Part shown: one piece after another, positions 15,962-26,145 of the stretch | Layout: every line of letters begins with the position of its first letter | Position numbering within the stretch: the first letter of the stretch is position 1 | NCBI RefSeq assembly: GCF_014202275.1 | Contig: NZ_JACHGF010000006.1 | Span: 1 to 64,000 of the forward strand | Direction: 5' to 3' | Length of the DNA stretch: 64,000 nt | Source: Rhabdobacter roseus | GTDB taxonomy: Bacteria; Bacteroidota; Bacteroidia; Cytophagales; Spirosomataceae | Position numbers and translations under genes: made by a program | The notes under the pieces: model-generated | What the model saw: only the letters and a program-made list of their open reading frames with translations | What the model was told of the DNA's origin: nothing | Databases searched by the model: none

Positions 15962-18352
15962 ATGATTCAGAATTATTTCAAAATAGCTTGGCGAAATTTG
16001 CTGCGCAATAAAGTATTTTCCGGAATAAATGTTCTAGGATTGGCGCTTGGTTTGGCATGTAGCTTGTTGATTGGTCTGTGGGTGCTTGACGAGGTCAGTT
16101 TTGACCAGTATCATTCCAATGCCAATAAGATTTTTCGAATCAACACCCATATCAAGTGGTCAGGGAATGAGTATCGGTTGGGAGTAGTTGCTCCACCAAT
16201 GGGGCCGAGCCTGCAACGCGAATACCCGGAAATTAAGAGTACCCTCCGAGTAAAAACGGGTGGCGAGACGCTGTTCCTGGCGGAGGAAAAGTCTCTTTAC
16301 ACGCCAAGCGTCATCTATGCGGACTCAACGCTATTCTCTTTCTTCGACTACGAATTTATTGAGGGTTTCCCCAGCGGTGCCCTCCGTGATCCGAACGGCG
16401 TGGTACTTACACAAAAACTGGCATTAGCTTTATTTGGCAAAATCGAAGGAGTGGAAGGCAAAACAGTAAAGGTAAAAGAAAATATGCCCTTTACCGTAAA
16501 GGCAGTCATCAAGGACCCTCCGGCCAACCACCATTTTCATTTTGGAGCCATTCTGCCGTACACCAACGAAGCGGTGAGCGGAGCCAATTTCAGTAATTGG
16601 GGTAGCTTTAGTTCGGAAACTTTCCTGATGTTAGACCAAGAGGACGGAGGCGCAAAACTGGAGAGGAAAATGGCGGCCTTCTACAAAAAATACATCGCTG
16701 AGGCCATCGGTGATGAAGGCAATTCGGATATACATTTTGCCATCACCTTTCAGCCTTTAATCGACCTACATCTCTATTCCTCCCACCTCATGGGGGAAGA
16801 AAATGGCGGTAGCATGGCCTACGTCTATACTTTTTCGGCGGTGGGATTATTTATTTTGTTGGTCGCCCTTTTTAACTACATTAACCTGACCACCGCTCGT
16901 TTGGCGGGCCGGGCTAAAGAAATCAGCATTCGCAAGGCCGTTGGGTCACAGCGGTTCCAACTAGTTGCTCAGTTTCTGGCCGAATCGACGCTACTAGCTT
17001 TTTTGGCGCTGGGAATTAGTCTGCTATTGCTGCAAGCTTTACTACCAGCTTTCAACACATTGACTGAAAAAGCACTATCCCTAAATCTTTGGAACGGGCC
17101 AACAGCCCTTCAATTGCTGGGGCTGACACTGGCGGTCGGCTTAATCAGTGGACTCTATCCCGCCTTCGTGCTATCAGGCTTCAGGCCGACGGACGTTTTG
17201 AAAGGTGCATCTACGACGGGCGGCAAGGGGGCGCTGATGCGGCAGTCGTTGGTAGTAGTGCAGTTCACGATTTCAATCATCATGATTGTCGGGACAGTCG
17301 TCGTATATCAGCAATTGCAGTTTATGCAGAATAATAAACTGGGCTTCAACCAAGATCAGGTACTTACCATTCCGCTCAAATCACCCTCGGTGCAGCAAAT
17401 GGCCACCTTGCTAAAAAATAAACTAAAGCAAAGTGCGCTCATTTCCGAAGCTAGTCTGAGCAGTGGCACAATTGGGAAAGGGATGAATAATAAGATGACT
17501 TTCAGTTTTTACAAGGACGGCAAGGAACAGCCCGTAAGTACCGAATACTTCTCCGTAGATGCTGACTTTTTACGAACCTTGCAAATCGGGATGAAAGAGG
17601 GTCGTCATTTTTCGGCGAACTCAGCCGCTGACTCGACTGAAGCGGTTCTAGTCAACGAAGCCATGCTAAAAAGGCTGGGCTGGAAGAACCTCACAACCGG
17701 ATTGGTTGAGGTGGATACCAAAAAAGTGCCTATTGCGGGTGTCATAAAAGACTTCCACATTCGTTCGCTACGAGAGAAAATCGAACCACTGGTGCTACGT
17801 CTCGACCAAGGGCAGAGTGACAACATGCTGCTTCGGCTAGCGCCCCATAACATTTCTTCCGGCTTAGCTTATATTGAAAGCACTTTTAAAGAATTAAATC
17901 CCGGCCAACCGTTCGATTACTATTTTCTCGATCAAACCTTCGCCCAACAGTATAAAGCTGACGAGCGCAGGGGTAACCTTTTCCTGATTTTTTCAGGAAT
18001 TGCTATATTCATCGCCTGTCTGGGCCTCTTCGGCCTCGCCACCTTCACCGCCGAGCAACGCACCAAAGAGATCGGCGTGCGGAAGGTACTTGGCGCGAGC
18101 GTAGTCAGCATCGTGGCGCTGCTTTCCAAAGATTTTCTGAAACTGGTACTGATCGCCATCCTCATCGCTTCGCCCATTGCTTGGTACGCCATGAAGGAGT
18201 GGCTGGCGGATTTTGCCTACAAAATTGAAATCAGTTGGTGGTACTTTGCGTTGGCGGGCGGGTTGGCCGTGGGCATTGCCCTGCTGACGGTGAGCTTCCA
18301 GAGCGTAAAGGCCGCGCTGATGAATCCGGTGAAGAGCCTGCGGAGCGAGTGA
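15962..18352 (+). CDS. FtsX/MacB-type ABC permease 2
   Basis: About 796 residues from the ATG at 15962 (MIQNYFKIAWRNLL); an in-frame TTG six bases earlier is less likely. It has eight predicted transmembrane segments in the same order as its neighbours and the motif TARLAGRAKEISIRKAVGSQ after TM2. The periplasmic domains share only scattered residues with permease 1 (for example SFDQYHSNANKIFRIN after TM1), but the last 110 residues are the same. It starts 32 bp after the permease 1 stop, so the two are co-transcribed. The first half is visibly more A+T rich than the 3' module, consistent with a patchwork origin. Confidence 0.92.
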   Translation: MIQNYFKIAWRNLLRNKVFSGINVLGLALGLACSLLIGLWVLDEVSFDQYHSNANKIFRINTHIKWSGNEYRLGVVAPPMGPSLQREYPEIKSTLRVKTGGETLFLAEEKSLYTPSVIYADSTLFSFFDYEFIEGFPSGALRDPNGVVLTQKLALALFGKIEGVEGKTVKVKENMPFTVKAVIKDPPANHHFHFGAILPYTNEAVSGANFSNWGSFSSETFLMLDQEDGGAKLERKMAAFYKKYIAEAIGDEGNSDIHFAITFQPLIDLHLYSSHLMGEENGGSMAYVYTFSAVGLFILLVALFNYINLTTARLAGRAKEISIRKAVGSQRFQLVAQFLAESTLLAFLALGISLLLLQALLPAFNTLTEKALSLNLWNGPTALQLLGLTLAVGLISGLYPAFVLSGFRPTDVLKGASTTGGKGALMRQSLVVVQFTISIIMIVGTVVVYQQLQFMQNNKLGFNQDQVLTIPLKSPSVQQMATLLKNKLKQSALISEASLSSGTIGKGMNNKMTFSFYKDGKEQPVSTEYFSVDADFLRTLQIGMKEGRHFSANSAADSTEAVLVNEAMLKRLGWKNLTTGLVEVDTKKVPIAGVIKDFHIRSLREKIEPLVLRLDQGQSDNMLLRLAPHNISSGLAYIESTFKELNPGQPFDYYFLDQTFAQQYKADERRGNLFLIFSGIAIFIACLGLFGLATFTAEQRTKEIGVRKVLGASVVSIVALLSKDFLKLVLIAILIASPIAWYAMKEWLADFAYKIEISWWYFALAGGLAVGIALLTVSFQSVKAALMNPVKSLRSE
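18023..18352 (+). repeat. 330-bp 3' module, copy 2
   Basis: Second copy of the 15600-15929 module. A third, more diverged relative covers the last ~240 bp of the permease at 20985-23396, and the final ~70 bp recur at the end of the permease at 18433-20883. Confidence 0.9.
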
Positions 18353-18432
18353 ATTGATCCTAGGTCGGCTGGAACCAATATCATTCTCAAAGATCTATTA
18401 TATCGGCTATTGGCCCTAAACAACCGGAGCTT

Positions 18433-20883
18433 ATGCTTAAAAGCTATTTTATTACCTCCCTCCGCGCTCTGAAGCGCAACTGGAGCTATTCCATTATCAA
18501 TGTATCCGGCCTGACGCTAGGCCTGGCGTGTTGTCTACTGCTGTTCATGGCGATCCGCTACGAACTGAGTTTCGACCGGCACAATGCCAACGCCGACCGC
18601 ATCTACCGCATGTTGGGGGTCGACAAATCAGATCCTGAGAGCAAACCGAATACCGGGATAACATTTCCGGCCCTGGCTGCCCTCCGAAATGATTTCCCGG
18701 AACTGAAAGACCAACTCACGATGGCTAGCCGGGTCAAGTCGGCGGTGGTATCAGTGAGCAATCAGACCGGTACCGACACCAAGCGGTTTCAGGAGAACGA
18801 TGGCGTCATCACTTTTGCCGAGCCGGAATATTTCAATCTTTTTGATTACACCTGGGAAAAAGGCAGCCCGCAAACGGCCTTGGCCAATCCGAACACGGTG
18901 GTACTTTCCGATCGAATCGCCCACAAATACTTTGGCGATACCGACCCGATGGGCAAAACCATTCGGCTGGAGAATCGGATGGATTTTGTGGTAACGGGAA
19001 TTGTTCAGTCCTCCACACCTACCACTAGCCTGCCTTTTGACGTTTTCCTATCTCATGCCTCTATTCTGGCGTATGGCAACAGCTCTTCCCCAGACGATTG
19101 GCGGTCCACCTATGGCGGAGCCCAAATTTACCTGATGCTACCCAGCTCGGAGCATGGGGCGGAGGCGTCAGCGACCCGGATGGAAAAGCAGCTGGTTGGC
19201 TTTGTCAATAAATACCATAGGCCGGAGGATGCCCAAAAACTACGGTACGTCCTGCAGCCGCTTACTGATATTCACTTCGCCACCAATACCTCGAATTTTG
19301 CCCAACGGAGCATCAGCATCGAAATGATCTGGTCCATGGTACTGATCGGCCTGTTTATTCTGGTGACGGCCTGTATCAACTTCATCAATCTGGCTACGGC
19401 TCAGGCCATCCGCCGGTCGCGGGAGGTAGGTGTCAGGAAGGTACTGGGAAGTACCCGGGCGCAATTGGTACGGCAGTTTCTGGGCGAAACGAGCGTGCTA
19501 ACTATGATTGCGGTGGTTCTGGCGTTAGTGGTCGCGCAGCTTTCACTCCCTTACGTAGGCGAATTGTTGAATATCAAACCGGGCACTGTGACCTTATTCA
19601 GCCCGATGGCACTCGGTTTTCTGTTGGCGTTGGGGCTGCTGACTACCCTGCTGGCTGGTTTTTATCCCGCCCTGGTTCTGTCGGGGTACCAGCCCATTCT
19701 GGCGCTAAAAGGTAAAATCCTGTCATCGGGTACCAACCGGTACTTCACACTCCGGCGGGGACTGATCGTGGGCCAATTTGCCATTTCCCAACTACTGATC
19801 ATCGGTACCATCGTGGCCTACAGCCAGATGAAGTACTTCCGGTTGGTGGACCTGGGCTTTAACCGCGATGCCATCATAACCGTTACGGTACCGCAGAATG
19901 AACCGGGCCAACTGGCGAATCTGCGCGCTCAGCTCACCAACGTACCGGGTATCGCGGCCATTAGTTTCGGCATGACTACTCCTGCCTCCACGAGCAATTG
20001 GACGACGGGTTTTCGGTTCGAGAATGAAGACAAAGATCCCGATTATGGCGTTCTGATGCGCCCGGCCGACACCGCCTACGTTCGTACCTATGGCCTGAAG
20101 CTACTAGCCGGACGCATGTACCTACCCGCTGACACCATTCGTGAGCTCGTGATCAACGAGACATTCATGAAACGACTGGGCTTTCAGAAGCCCGAGCAGG
20201 TGATTGGAAAAATGATGACGGTGGCTGGAGAAAATGTGAAAAAGCCTATTGTGGGCGTAGTGAAGGACTTTAACATGTTCTCGTTGCGCGATGAGGTCGT
20301 ACCGAGCGTCCTGACTACCCGGCGCGGCCATTACCGGACCATGGCCATTAAACTTTCGACTGAAAAGGGAGGTGCCGAAACCATCCGCCAGGTACTTCAA
20401 AAGGTCGAAACCGCCTGGACGGCCACCTACCCCGAATTTGTTTTTTCCTACGAATTTCTGGACGAGACGTTGGCGAGTTTTTACAAAAGCGAGGAGCGGA
20501 TGTATGCCCTGCTGCAACTACTGGCGGGTATCGCCATCTTTATTGGCTGTCTGGGTCTTTATGGGGTAGTGGCTTTTATGGCCGAATCGCGCACCAAAGA
20601 AGTCGGGGTACGGAAAGCGCTGGGCGCTTCGGCAGCCCACATCTTCGGCTTGTTCTCTACCGATTTCATCCGTCTCGTCGTGATCGCTCTGGTACTAAGC
20701 TCGCCCCTGGCCTGGTACATTATGAATCAGTGGCTGCAGAAATTCGAATACAAGATCGATATCGAATGGTGGATGTTCGCGCTGGCGGGTGGATTGGCCG
20801 TGAGCATTGCGCTGCTGACGGTGAGCTTCCAGAGCGTAAAGGCCGCGCTGATGAACCCGGTGAAGAGCCTGCGGAGCGAGTGA
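18433..20883 (+). CDS. FtsX/MacB-type ABC permease 3
   Basis: Permease of 816 residues starting MLKSYFITSLRALKRNWSYS. TM1 contains LGLACCLLLFMAI and is followed by the family sequence YELSFDRHNANADRIYR. The first FtsX module has TAQAIRRSREVGVRKVLGST and the second has ESRTKEVGVRKALGAS. Its C-terminal transmembrane block (LYGVVAFMAESRTKEVG onward) differs from that of permeases 1, 2 and 4, and only the last ~25 residues (TVSFQSVKAALMNPVKSLRSE region) match them at DNA level. It follows permease 2 by 80 bp. Substrate unknown. Confidence 0.92.
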   Translation: MLKSYFITSLRALKRNWSYSIINVSGLTLGLACCLLLFMAIRYELSFDRHNANADRIYRMLGVDKSDPESKPNTGITFPALAALRNDFPELKDQLTMASRVKSAVVSVSNQTGTDTKRFQENDGVITFAEPEYFNLFDYTWEKGSPQTALANPNTVVLSDRIAHKYFGDTDPMGKTIRLENRMDFVVTGIVQSSTPTTSLPFDVFLSHASILAYGNSSSPDDWRSTYGGAQIYLMLPSSEHGAEASATRMEKQLVGFVNKYHRPEDAQKLRYVLQPLTDIHFATNTSNFAQRSISIEMIWSMVLIGLFILVTACINFINLATAQAIRRSREVGVRKVLGSTRAQLVRQFLGETSVLTMIAVVLALVVAQLSLPYVGELLNIKPGTVTLFSPMALGFLLALGLLTTLLAGFYPALVLSGYQPILALKGKILSSGTNRYFTLRRGLIVGQFAISQLLIIGTIVAYSQMKYFRLVDLGFNRDAIITVTVPQNEPGQLANLRAQLTNVPGIAAISFGMTTPASTSNWTTGFRFENEDKDPDYGVLMRPADTAYVRTYGLKLLAGRMYLPADTIRELVINETFMKRLGFQKPEQVIGKMMTVAGENVKKPIVGVVKDFNMFSLRDEVVPSVLTTRRGHYRTMAIKLSTEKGGAETIRQVLQKVETAWTATYPEFVFSYEFLDETLASFYKSEERMYALLQLLAGIAIFIGCLGLYGVVAFMAESRTKEVGVRKALGASAAHIFGLFSTDFIRLVVIALVLSSPLAWYIMNQWLQKFEYKIDIEWWMFALAGGLAVSIALLTVSFQSVKAALMNPVKSLRSE

Positions 20884-20984
20884 TTCTCAACCAACGATGA
20901 CAGCCTTGCGGCCAAGAAGCAATACAACTTCCACGGCTTCTGACACTTTGCTCGCAACAAACCAACTACATCAGATAAAAACCT

Positions 20985-23396
20985 ATGCTGATCAACGACT
21001 TTAAAATCGCCAAACGGAGTTTGCTAAAGCACAAACTTTTCTCCTTTATCAACGTATTTGGTCTGGCGCTGGGTGTGGCCTGTAGCTTGTTCATTGGCTT
21101 GTGGGTACTGGATGAACTGAGTTTTGACCGCTTTCTACCCAACGCCGACCGCATTTATCGTCTTGAAAGTACCACGATTACACCAGATGGTACCCAAATG
21201 AAACTTCCGGCGGTCGGCTGGCCCGTCGGCAAAGTTCTGCAAGCCGACTACCCCGAAGTGGAGCAGGTGACTTACCTCCGAGGCTGGTCACCACAGCTCA
21301 AACATCAGGAAACGTACATCAGAGAAGCAGGACTGGCCGCCGACCAGAACTTCCTGACCGTATTGGGCTACGAACTGGCCCAGGGCGACCCCGCCACGGC
21401 GCTGGCCGAACCTTTCAGCGTAATCCTCAGCCCGGCCGCCGAGGCGAAGTATTTTGGCAAGGGCAATGGACTGGGCAAGGTACTTATGGTAAACGACACG
21501 CTACCCCACCGCGTGACGGGCGTGTTCAAGGAAGTACCCACGAACGGCCACCTCCGGTTCGACCTGGTGCAGTCGCTGGCTTCGCTTCATGCTCTTTACC
21601 CCGAAGATATGGTCTATGAGTATGCGTCGGGCTGGTTTGATCTCAACGTAGCCAACTACCTGCTCCTGAAACCCGGGACCGACGTGAATGCTTTTTCTGC
21701 TAAAATTAAAGATTTAGTGGGCCAACGCGGCAAAGCCATGGTGGAGCAGACGGGCATGAGCAGCACTTTACAGCTCCGTCCCTTGACCGATATCTACCTG
21801 CGTTCGGGGATGCCCACCGAGGACGGCCCCCTGGGAAACATCGACTCGATTTATCTTTTTATCGCTATCGGGCTGTTTGTGCTGCTGATCGCTTGCCTGA
21901 ATGTCATCAATCTCACGACCGCCCGTGCCACCGAGCGAGCCAAAGAAGTAGGAATAAAGAAAGTGCTGGGCGTGCAAAAGAAACAACTCATCCAACAGTT
22001 TTTGACCGAAGCAGCTATCGTTTGCATTACCGCTACGGCACTGGGGCTGGGCGTGACCCTAGTACTTTTGCCCCAATTCAGCGCATTTACGGGTAAATCG
22101 TTTGGCTATGGCGATCTTCTGGGAATAGAAGGGCTGCTGCTCATCGTTGCGTTTTTAGCCACCATCATTCCACTCACTGGGGTTTATCCTGCCTGGGTAC
22201 TTACGGCCTATCAGCCCATTTCGGTGCTGAAAGGACGTTTTGCGCGCTCTGCCCGAGGTGTTTTACTGCGTAAAGGCTTAGTCGTTGCGCAGTTTGCGGC
22301 TTCGGTTTGTCTCATCATTTGTACGGTTGCAGCCTGGCAGCAGGTTCGGTTCATGCAACAGCAGCCGCTGGGTTTCGATCAGCAAAACATTCTTACGGTC
22401 GATTTGAGCGGCGTGTCGTCCCGCAACCGTAGCGCGCTGGCCGCCACGCTTCGCAGTGAACTCCTCACCCACAGCCAGATCACGGCCGCCACGGCTGCCA
22501 ATGCGGTACCAGGGCAAATGGGTTGGGACGGGCAGTTTGCCTACGGCGAAGGCAACGCTCCGGGCAAAGGCATTTTGGTTGAGCACATACCGGTCGATCA
22601 GCATTATACCCGAACCCTGAACCTGCGCCTGCTGGCGGGGCGCGATTTTGTGGCAGACAGTAAGGCTGACGAAGCAGAAACATTTTTGATCAACGAAGCG
22701 GCCGTCAATGCGTTTGGCTGGGAGAACCCACCGGCAGCGATTGGCAAGAAGCTTTCGGTCTCGGGCATCAATGGAAAAGTAGTGGGTGTGGTGAGAAATT
22801 ACCATCAGCATAGCCTGCATGACAATATTCGCCCCCTCGTCCTGAACGCCATGCCCAGAGCCAGGGTGGTTGCTTTCCGCTACGAAGGCAATAATCCAAC
22901 GGCGGCCATCAACCACTTAAAAGCTAGTTGGGAAAAACTTTTTCCGGGTTATGTGCTGGATTTTAATTTTCTGGATGCGGCCTTCAAGCAGCAATACCTG
23001 GCCGAACAGAAGTTAATCGATATTTTCTCGTTGGCCGCCGGGATGGCCATCCTCATCTCTTGCCTGGGGCTTTTGGGATTGTCCGTATTCAGCACTATTC
23101 AGCGTCAAAAGGAAATCGGCGTCCGCAAGGTACTCGGAGCCAGCGTGGCCAGCATCGTGGCGTTACTTTCCAAAGATTTTCTGAAACTAGTACTGATCGC
23201 CATCCTCATCGCTTCGCCCATTGCTTGGTACGCCATGAAGGAGTGGCTGGCGGATTTTGCTTATAAAGTAGACATCAATTGGTGGGTCTTCGCACTGGCG
23301 GGCGGGTTGGCCGTGGGCATTGCCCTGCTGACGGTAAGTTTCCAGAGCGTGAAGGCCGCGCTGATGAATCCGGTGAAAAGCCTACGGAGCGAGTAG
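20985..23396 (+). CDS. FtsX/MacB-type ABC permease 4
   Basis: Permease of 803 residues starting MLINDFKIAKRSLLKHKLFS. The first coupling motif is TARATERAKEVGIKKVLGVQ and the second is IQRQKEIGVRKVLGAS. The region following TM6 reads LLGLSVFSTIQRQKE rather than the LFGLATFTAEQRTKE of permeases 1 and 2, yet the downstream SIVALLSKDFLKLVLIAILIAS part matches them almost base for base. The switch in identity inside one gene supports local recombination. A 100-bp gap separates it from permease 3. Confidence 0.92.
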   Translation: MLINDFKIAKRSLLKHKLFSFINVFGLALGVACSLFIGLWVLDELSFDRFLPNADRIYRLESTTITPDGTQMKLPAVGWPVGKVLQADYPEVEQVTYLRGWSPQLKHQETYIREAGLAADQNFLTVLGYELAQGDPATALAEPFSVILSPAAEAKYFGKGNGLGKVLMVNDTLPHRVTGVFKEVPTNGHLRFDLVQSLASLHALYPEDMVYEYASGWFDLNVANYLLLKPGTDVNAFSAKIKDLVGQRGKAMVEQTGMSSTLQLRPLTDIYLRSGMPTEDGPLGNIDSIYLFIAIGLFVLLIACLNVINLTTARATERAKEVGIKKVLGVQKKQLIQQFLTEAAIVCITATALGLGVTLVLLPQFSAFTGKSFGYGDLLGIEGLLLIVAFLATIIPLTGVYPAWVLTAYQPISVLKGRFARSARGVLLRKGLVVAQFAASVCLIICTVAAWQQVRFMQQQPLGFDQQNILTVDLSGVSSRNRSALAATLRSELLTHSQITAATAANAVPGQMGWDGQFAYGEGNAPGKGILVEHIPVDQHYTRTLNLRLLAGRDFVADSKADEAETFLINEAAVNAFGWENPPAAIGKKLSVSGINGKVVGVVRNYHQHSLHDNIRPLVLNAMPRARVVAFRYEGNNPTAAINHLKASWEKLFPGYVLDFNFLDAAFKQQYLAEQKLIDIFSLAAGMAILISCLGLLGLSVFSTIQRQKEIGVRKVLGASVASIVALLSKDFLKLVLIAILIASPIAWYAMKEWLADFAYKVDINWWVFALAGGLAVGIALLTVSFQSVKAALMNPVKSLRSE

Positions 23397-23450
23397 CCAG
23401 GGGCAGAGGGCGGACCACCACGCGGCAAAGGGTAGTGATACTGGTTCGAT

Positions 23451-23476
23451 AGGGTACTTTTTGGAATAAGTACCCT
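23451..23476. repeat. GGTACTT hairpin after permease 4
   Basis: AGGGTACTT (23451-23459) and AAGTACCCT (23468-23476) form a 9-bp perfect stem with an 8-nt loop, 55 bp after the permease 4 stop. There is no following T tract. Confidence 0.75.
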
Positions 23477-23492
23477 ACGAACTGTTAAGTTT

Positions 23493-23514
23493 CCTTTCTC
23501 CGGCAGGAGAAAGG
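23493..23514. repeat. Intergenic palindrome CCTTTCTCC, copy A
   Basis: CCTTTCTCC-GGCA-GGAGAAAGG, a 9-bp perfect stem, followed at 23528-23543 by GCAATTCTATTGAGGC. The same pair of elements recurs after the permease at 33483-35909 and, in altered form, after the one at 61050-63449. Confidence 0.85.
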
Positions 23515-23566
23515 ATTATGTACAGAAGCAATTCTATTGAGGCTTTTAAAAAAAACAGATACAGCC

Positions 23567-25999
23567 ATGATCAGAAACTATTTCAAAATAGCCCTGCGTA
23601 CCCTTTGGAAAAGCAAAGGGTACGCGGCCATCAATGTATTTGGCCTTTCGGTGGCTTTTTGCGTCTGTGTCTTTTTGTTTCTTACGGCTTATAGGCAGCT
23701 GACCTTCGATGACTTTCACGAAGACTCTGAGCGGATTTTTCAACTCTATTTTGTCACGAATCATGCTGAAAAAACGGATCGTTCAACGGCAACGCCCCTC
23801 CCCCTGGTTCCGGCACTTCGATCCGAATTCTCCAACGAACTAGCCGCGGAAACCCGTATTTGGAGAGGAACCAAAAGCCTAGTAACCTACCAGGAGAAGA
23901 GTCTCGACAGAATGGTGGTGGGCGTGGACTCAGGCTTTCTGAACGTGTTCACATTTCCTCTTAGTAAGGGCAGTCGGCAAACGGCCCTGCGGGGTTTGAA
24001 TGGAATGGTCATTACCGAAAGCATGGCCCGGTCGGTATTTGGTGATGCGGAACCCATCGGCAAACCATTGCAGTTGGGCAGCGGCAAGGATCAGCAAACC
24101 TATCTGGTCACGGGAATTTGCCGGGATATACCGGATAATTCTTCAATCCATTTTGATGCATTAATCCGGATCGAAAGCACGAACAACTACCACGCTTTCA
24201 AAGACAAGTGGGATGCTTATTCTGGTAAATCCTACCTTAAGCTGGCACCTTCGGTTAGCGAGCAGACCTTTGAAGGTCAACTGCGTCAATTTGCAAAAAA
24301 GTATTACCCGGATAACATCAGTAAACTGCAAACGCAGGGTGGTAAACCCGACGACCAGGGGGATGTTTTTGCGATACGCCTTCAGAGCATGTCTGATGTT
24401 CATTTCGGGAAGGAATTGTCAGGTGGAAAAGGTACTCCCTTCGCGGTGGTGTACGCCATCATCGGAATCGGGCTGTTCATTCTGCTGATTGCCTGCATCA
24501 ACTTCATTAACCTGAATATGGCCCGCTCCTTTACCCGGATGCGGGAAGTTGGGGTGCGCAAATCGGTCGGCGCGACCAAAAAGCAACTCTTCGTTCAAAT
24601 CTGGGGAGAATCGATCCTGCTGTGCTTCTTGGGCTTTGTAGGAGGCGTGGTGCTGGCCTTCCAGCTGGTATCGCTGTTCAATGCAACCTTTGGGGCCAAC
24701 GTCAACCTAGCCGATATCATTTTGATGCAGAAAGGATTCATCCTGCTCATGCTGGGCATATTCCTGTTAGTGACGTTCATCGCGGGTGGTTATCCGGCCA
24801 TAACCATGGCGGGCTACAATCCTGTCGTGGTTCTGAAAGGTAAACTTTCTTTAAAGCGTCCCGGCGGTTTGCGCAATTCTCTTATTGTTAGTCAGTTTGC
24901 TATTTCGTGCCTACTGATTTGCTGTACAGTTATTGCGGTGCAGCAGTTACGCTTTTTACGCCAACTCCCGCTGGGATTTGACAAAGAACAGGTCATCAGT
25001 ATACCCATCGGCAACCGGGCCGATGGCCGGCAGGTCCTGCAGCGGATGCGCAACCGCCTGGCTGATGACCCGTCAGTAGTGTCGGTGACGGGCAGTGGGA
25101 TCAATCTGGGTAAGGGCAAGGACAACGTAAGTTCGCGGGTGTCGCTGGGCTTTACGTACAAGGAGAAAGAAGTGTCGACCGAGTGGCTGCTCGTGGATTA
25201 CGATTATCTCAAAACCCTGGGTATCAAATTACTTTCGGGCCGGGAGTTCGACCCGGCTTTTCGGACAGACTCTACCAACCGGGTGATTATTACCGAAAGC
25301 ATGGCTAAAAAAATCGGCGAAACGGAACCCGTGGGTAAGTACTTCGAGACCGATACTTCCGGCTCGCGCTATCAGATCATTGGTCTGGTACCTGACTTTT
25401 ACCTGTACTCGGTCACCCAGGAGCGGATGCCTATCACCATGCACCTCTCTCATACGGAAGCGATCAACTATGTATTCGTCAGGGTTTCGGATCAAAGTCT
25501 ATCGAGTGCTATGGGCAAACTGGAAAAAATATGGCGAGAAGTAGCGCCCGAAGCGGAATTCATGGCTTCGTTTCTGGATGAGAACATCGACGAATGGTTT
25601 CAGAATGAAGAGCGCCTGACCCAAATTTTTATCATGGCTTCCAGCATCACAATTCTGCTATCGTGCCTGGGTCTTTTTGCCGTGGCTCTGCTGGTCATTG
25701 AGCAGCGTACCAAGGAAATCGGCATTCGTAAAGTGATGGGAGCGACCGTGGCTTCGGTCGTGATGTTACTCTCCCGCGATTTTCTCAAACTCGTACTGGT
25801 TGCGCTGCTCATCGCGGTGCCGCTGGCCTGGTTCGGGATGCAGCAGTGGCTCAACAATTATACCTCCCGCGTCGAAATAAACGCATGGGTATTTGTAAGC
25901 GTCGGCGTAGCGGCGCTATTGATCGCCTGGCTCACGGTGGGCTATCAGAGTATCAAGGCGGCGCTCATGAACCCGGTGAAGAGTTTACGTAGCGAGTGA
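23567..25999 (+). CDS. FtsX/MacB-type ABC permease 5
   Basis: About 810 residues from the ATG at 23567 (MIRNYFKIALRTLWKSKGY); an upstream in-frame TTG would add an implausible lysine-rich leader. The first coupling motif is RSFTRMREVGVRKSVGATKKQ and the second is EQRTKEIGIRKVMGATVAS. The C-terminal block (FAVALLVIEQRTKEIG, then VEINAWVFVSVGVAALLIAWLTVGYQSIKAALMNPVKSLRSE pattern) is distinct from permeases 1-4. It is the last gene of this run and faces the barrel/anti-sigma gene across a 146-bp spacer. Confidence 0.92.
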   Translation: MIRNYFKIALRTLWKSKGYAAINVFGLSVAFCVCVFLFLTAYRQLTFDDFHEDSERIFQLYFVTNHAEKTDRSTATPLPLVPALRSEFSNELAAETRIWRGTKSLVTYQEKSLDRMVVGVDSGFLNVFTFPLSKGSRQTALRGLNGMVITESMARSVFGDAEPIGKPLQLGSGKDQQTYLVTGICRDIPDNSSIHFDALIRIESTNNYHAFKDKWDAYSGKSYLKLAPSVSEQTFEGQLRQFAKKYYPDNISKLQTQGGKPDDQGDVFAIRLQSMSDVHFGKELSGGKGTPFAVVYAIIGIGLFILLIACINFINLNMARSFTRMREVGVRKSVGATKKQLFVQIWGESILLCFLGFVGGVVLAFQLVSLFNATFGANVNLADIILMQKGFILLMLGIFLLVTFIAGGYPAITMAGYNPVVVLKGKLSLKRPGGLRNSLIVSQFAISCLLICCTVIAVQQLRFLRQLPLGFDKEQVISIPIGNRADGRQVLQRMRNRLADDPSVVSVTGSGINLGKGKDNVSSRVSLGFTYKEKEVSTEWLLVDYDYLKTLGIKLLSGREFDPAFRTDSTNRVIITESMAKKIGETEPVGKYFETDTSGSRYQIIGLVPDFYLYSVTQERMPITMHLSHTEAINYVFVRVSDQSLSSAMGKLEKIWREVAPEAEFMASFLDENIDEWFQNEERLTQIFIMASSITILLSCLGLFAVALLVIEQRTKEIGIRKVMGATVASVVMLLSRDFLKLVLVALLIAVPLAWFGMQQWLNNYTSRVEINAWVFVSVGVAALLIAWLTVGYQSIKAALMNPVKSLRSE

Positions 26000-26145
26000 G
26001 TGTTCGGAACCCAGCAGTTAGCCTTGAGGCATCGATAAAATTCGCTACTGTTGCTGATGACACAGGTACTCTATGCTGAAATAGAGCAGGGGCCTGTAGG
26101 GTACCTGCACGAAATGGCGATTTCTGAACTCGTTCAAAAATAAAA

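Noticed and set aside
26063-26107. Nested hairpin CAGGTA-CTCTAT / ATAGAG ... TACCTG between convergent genes as a terminator
   Set aside because: The outer arms are far apart and no T tract follows, so it was not listed as a feature.
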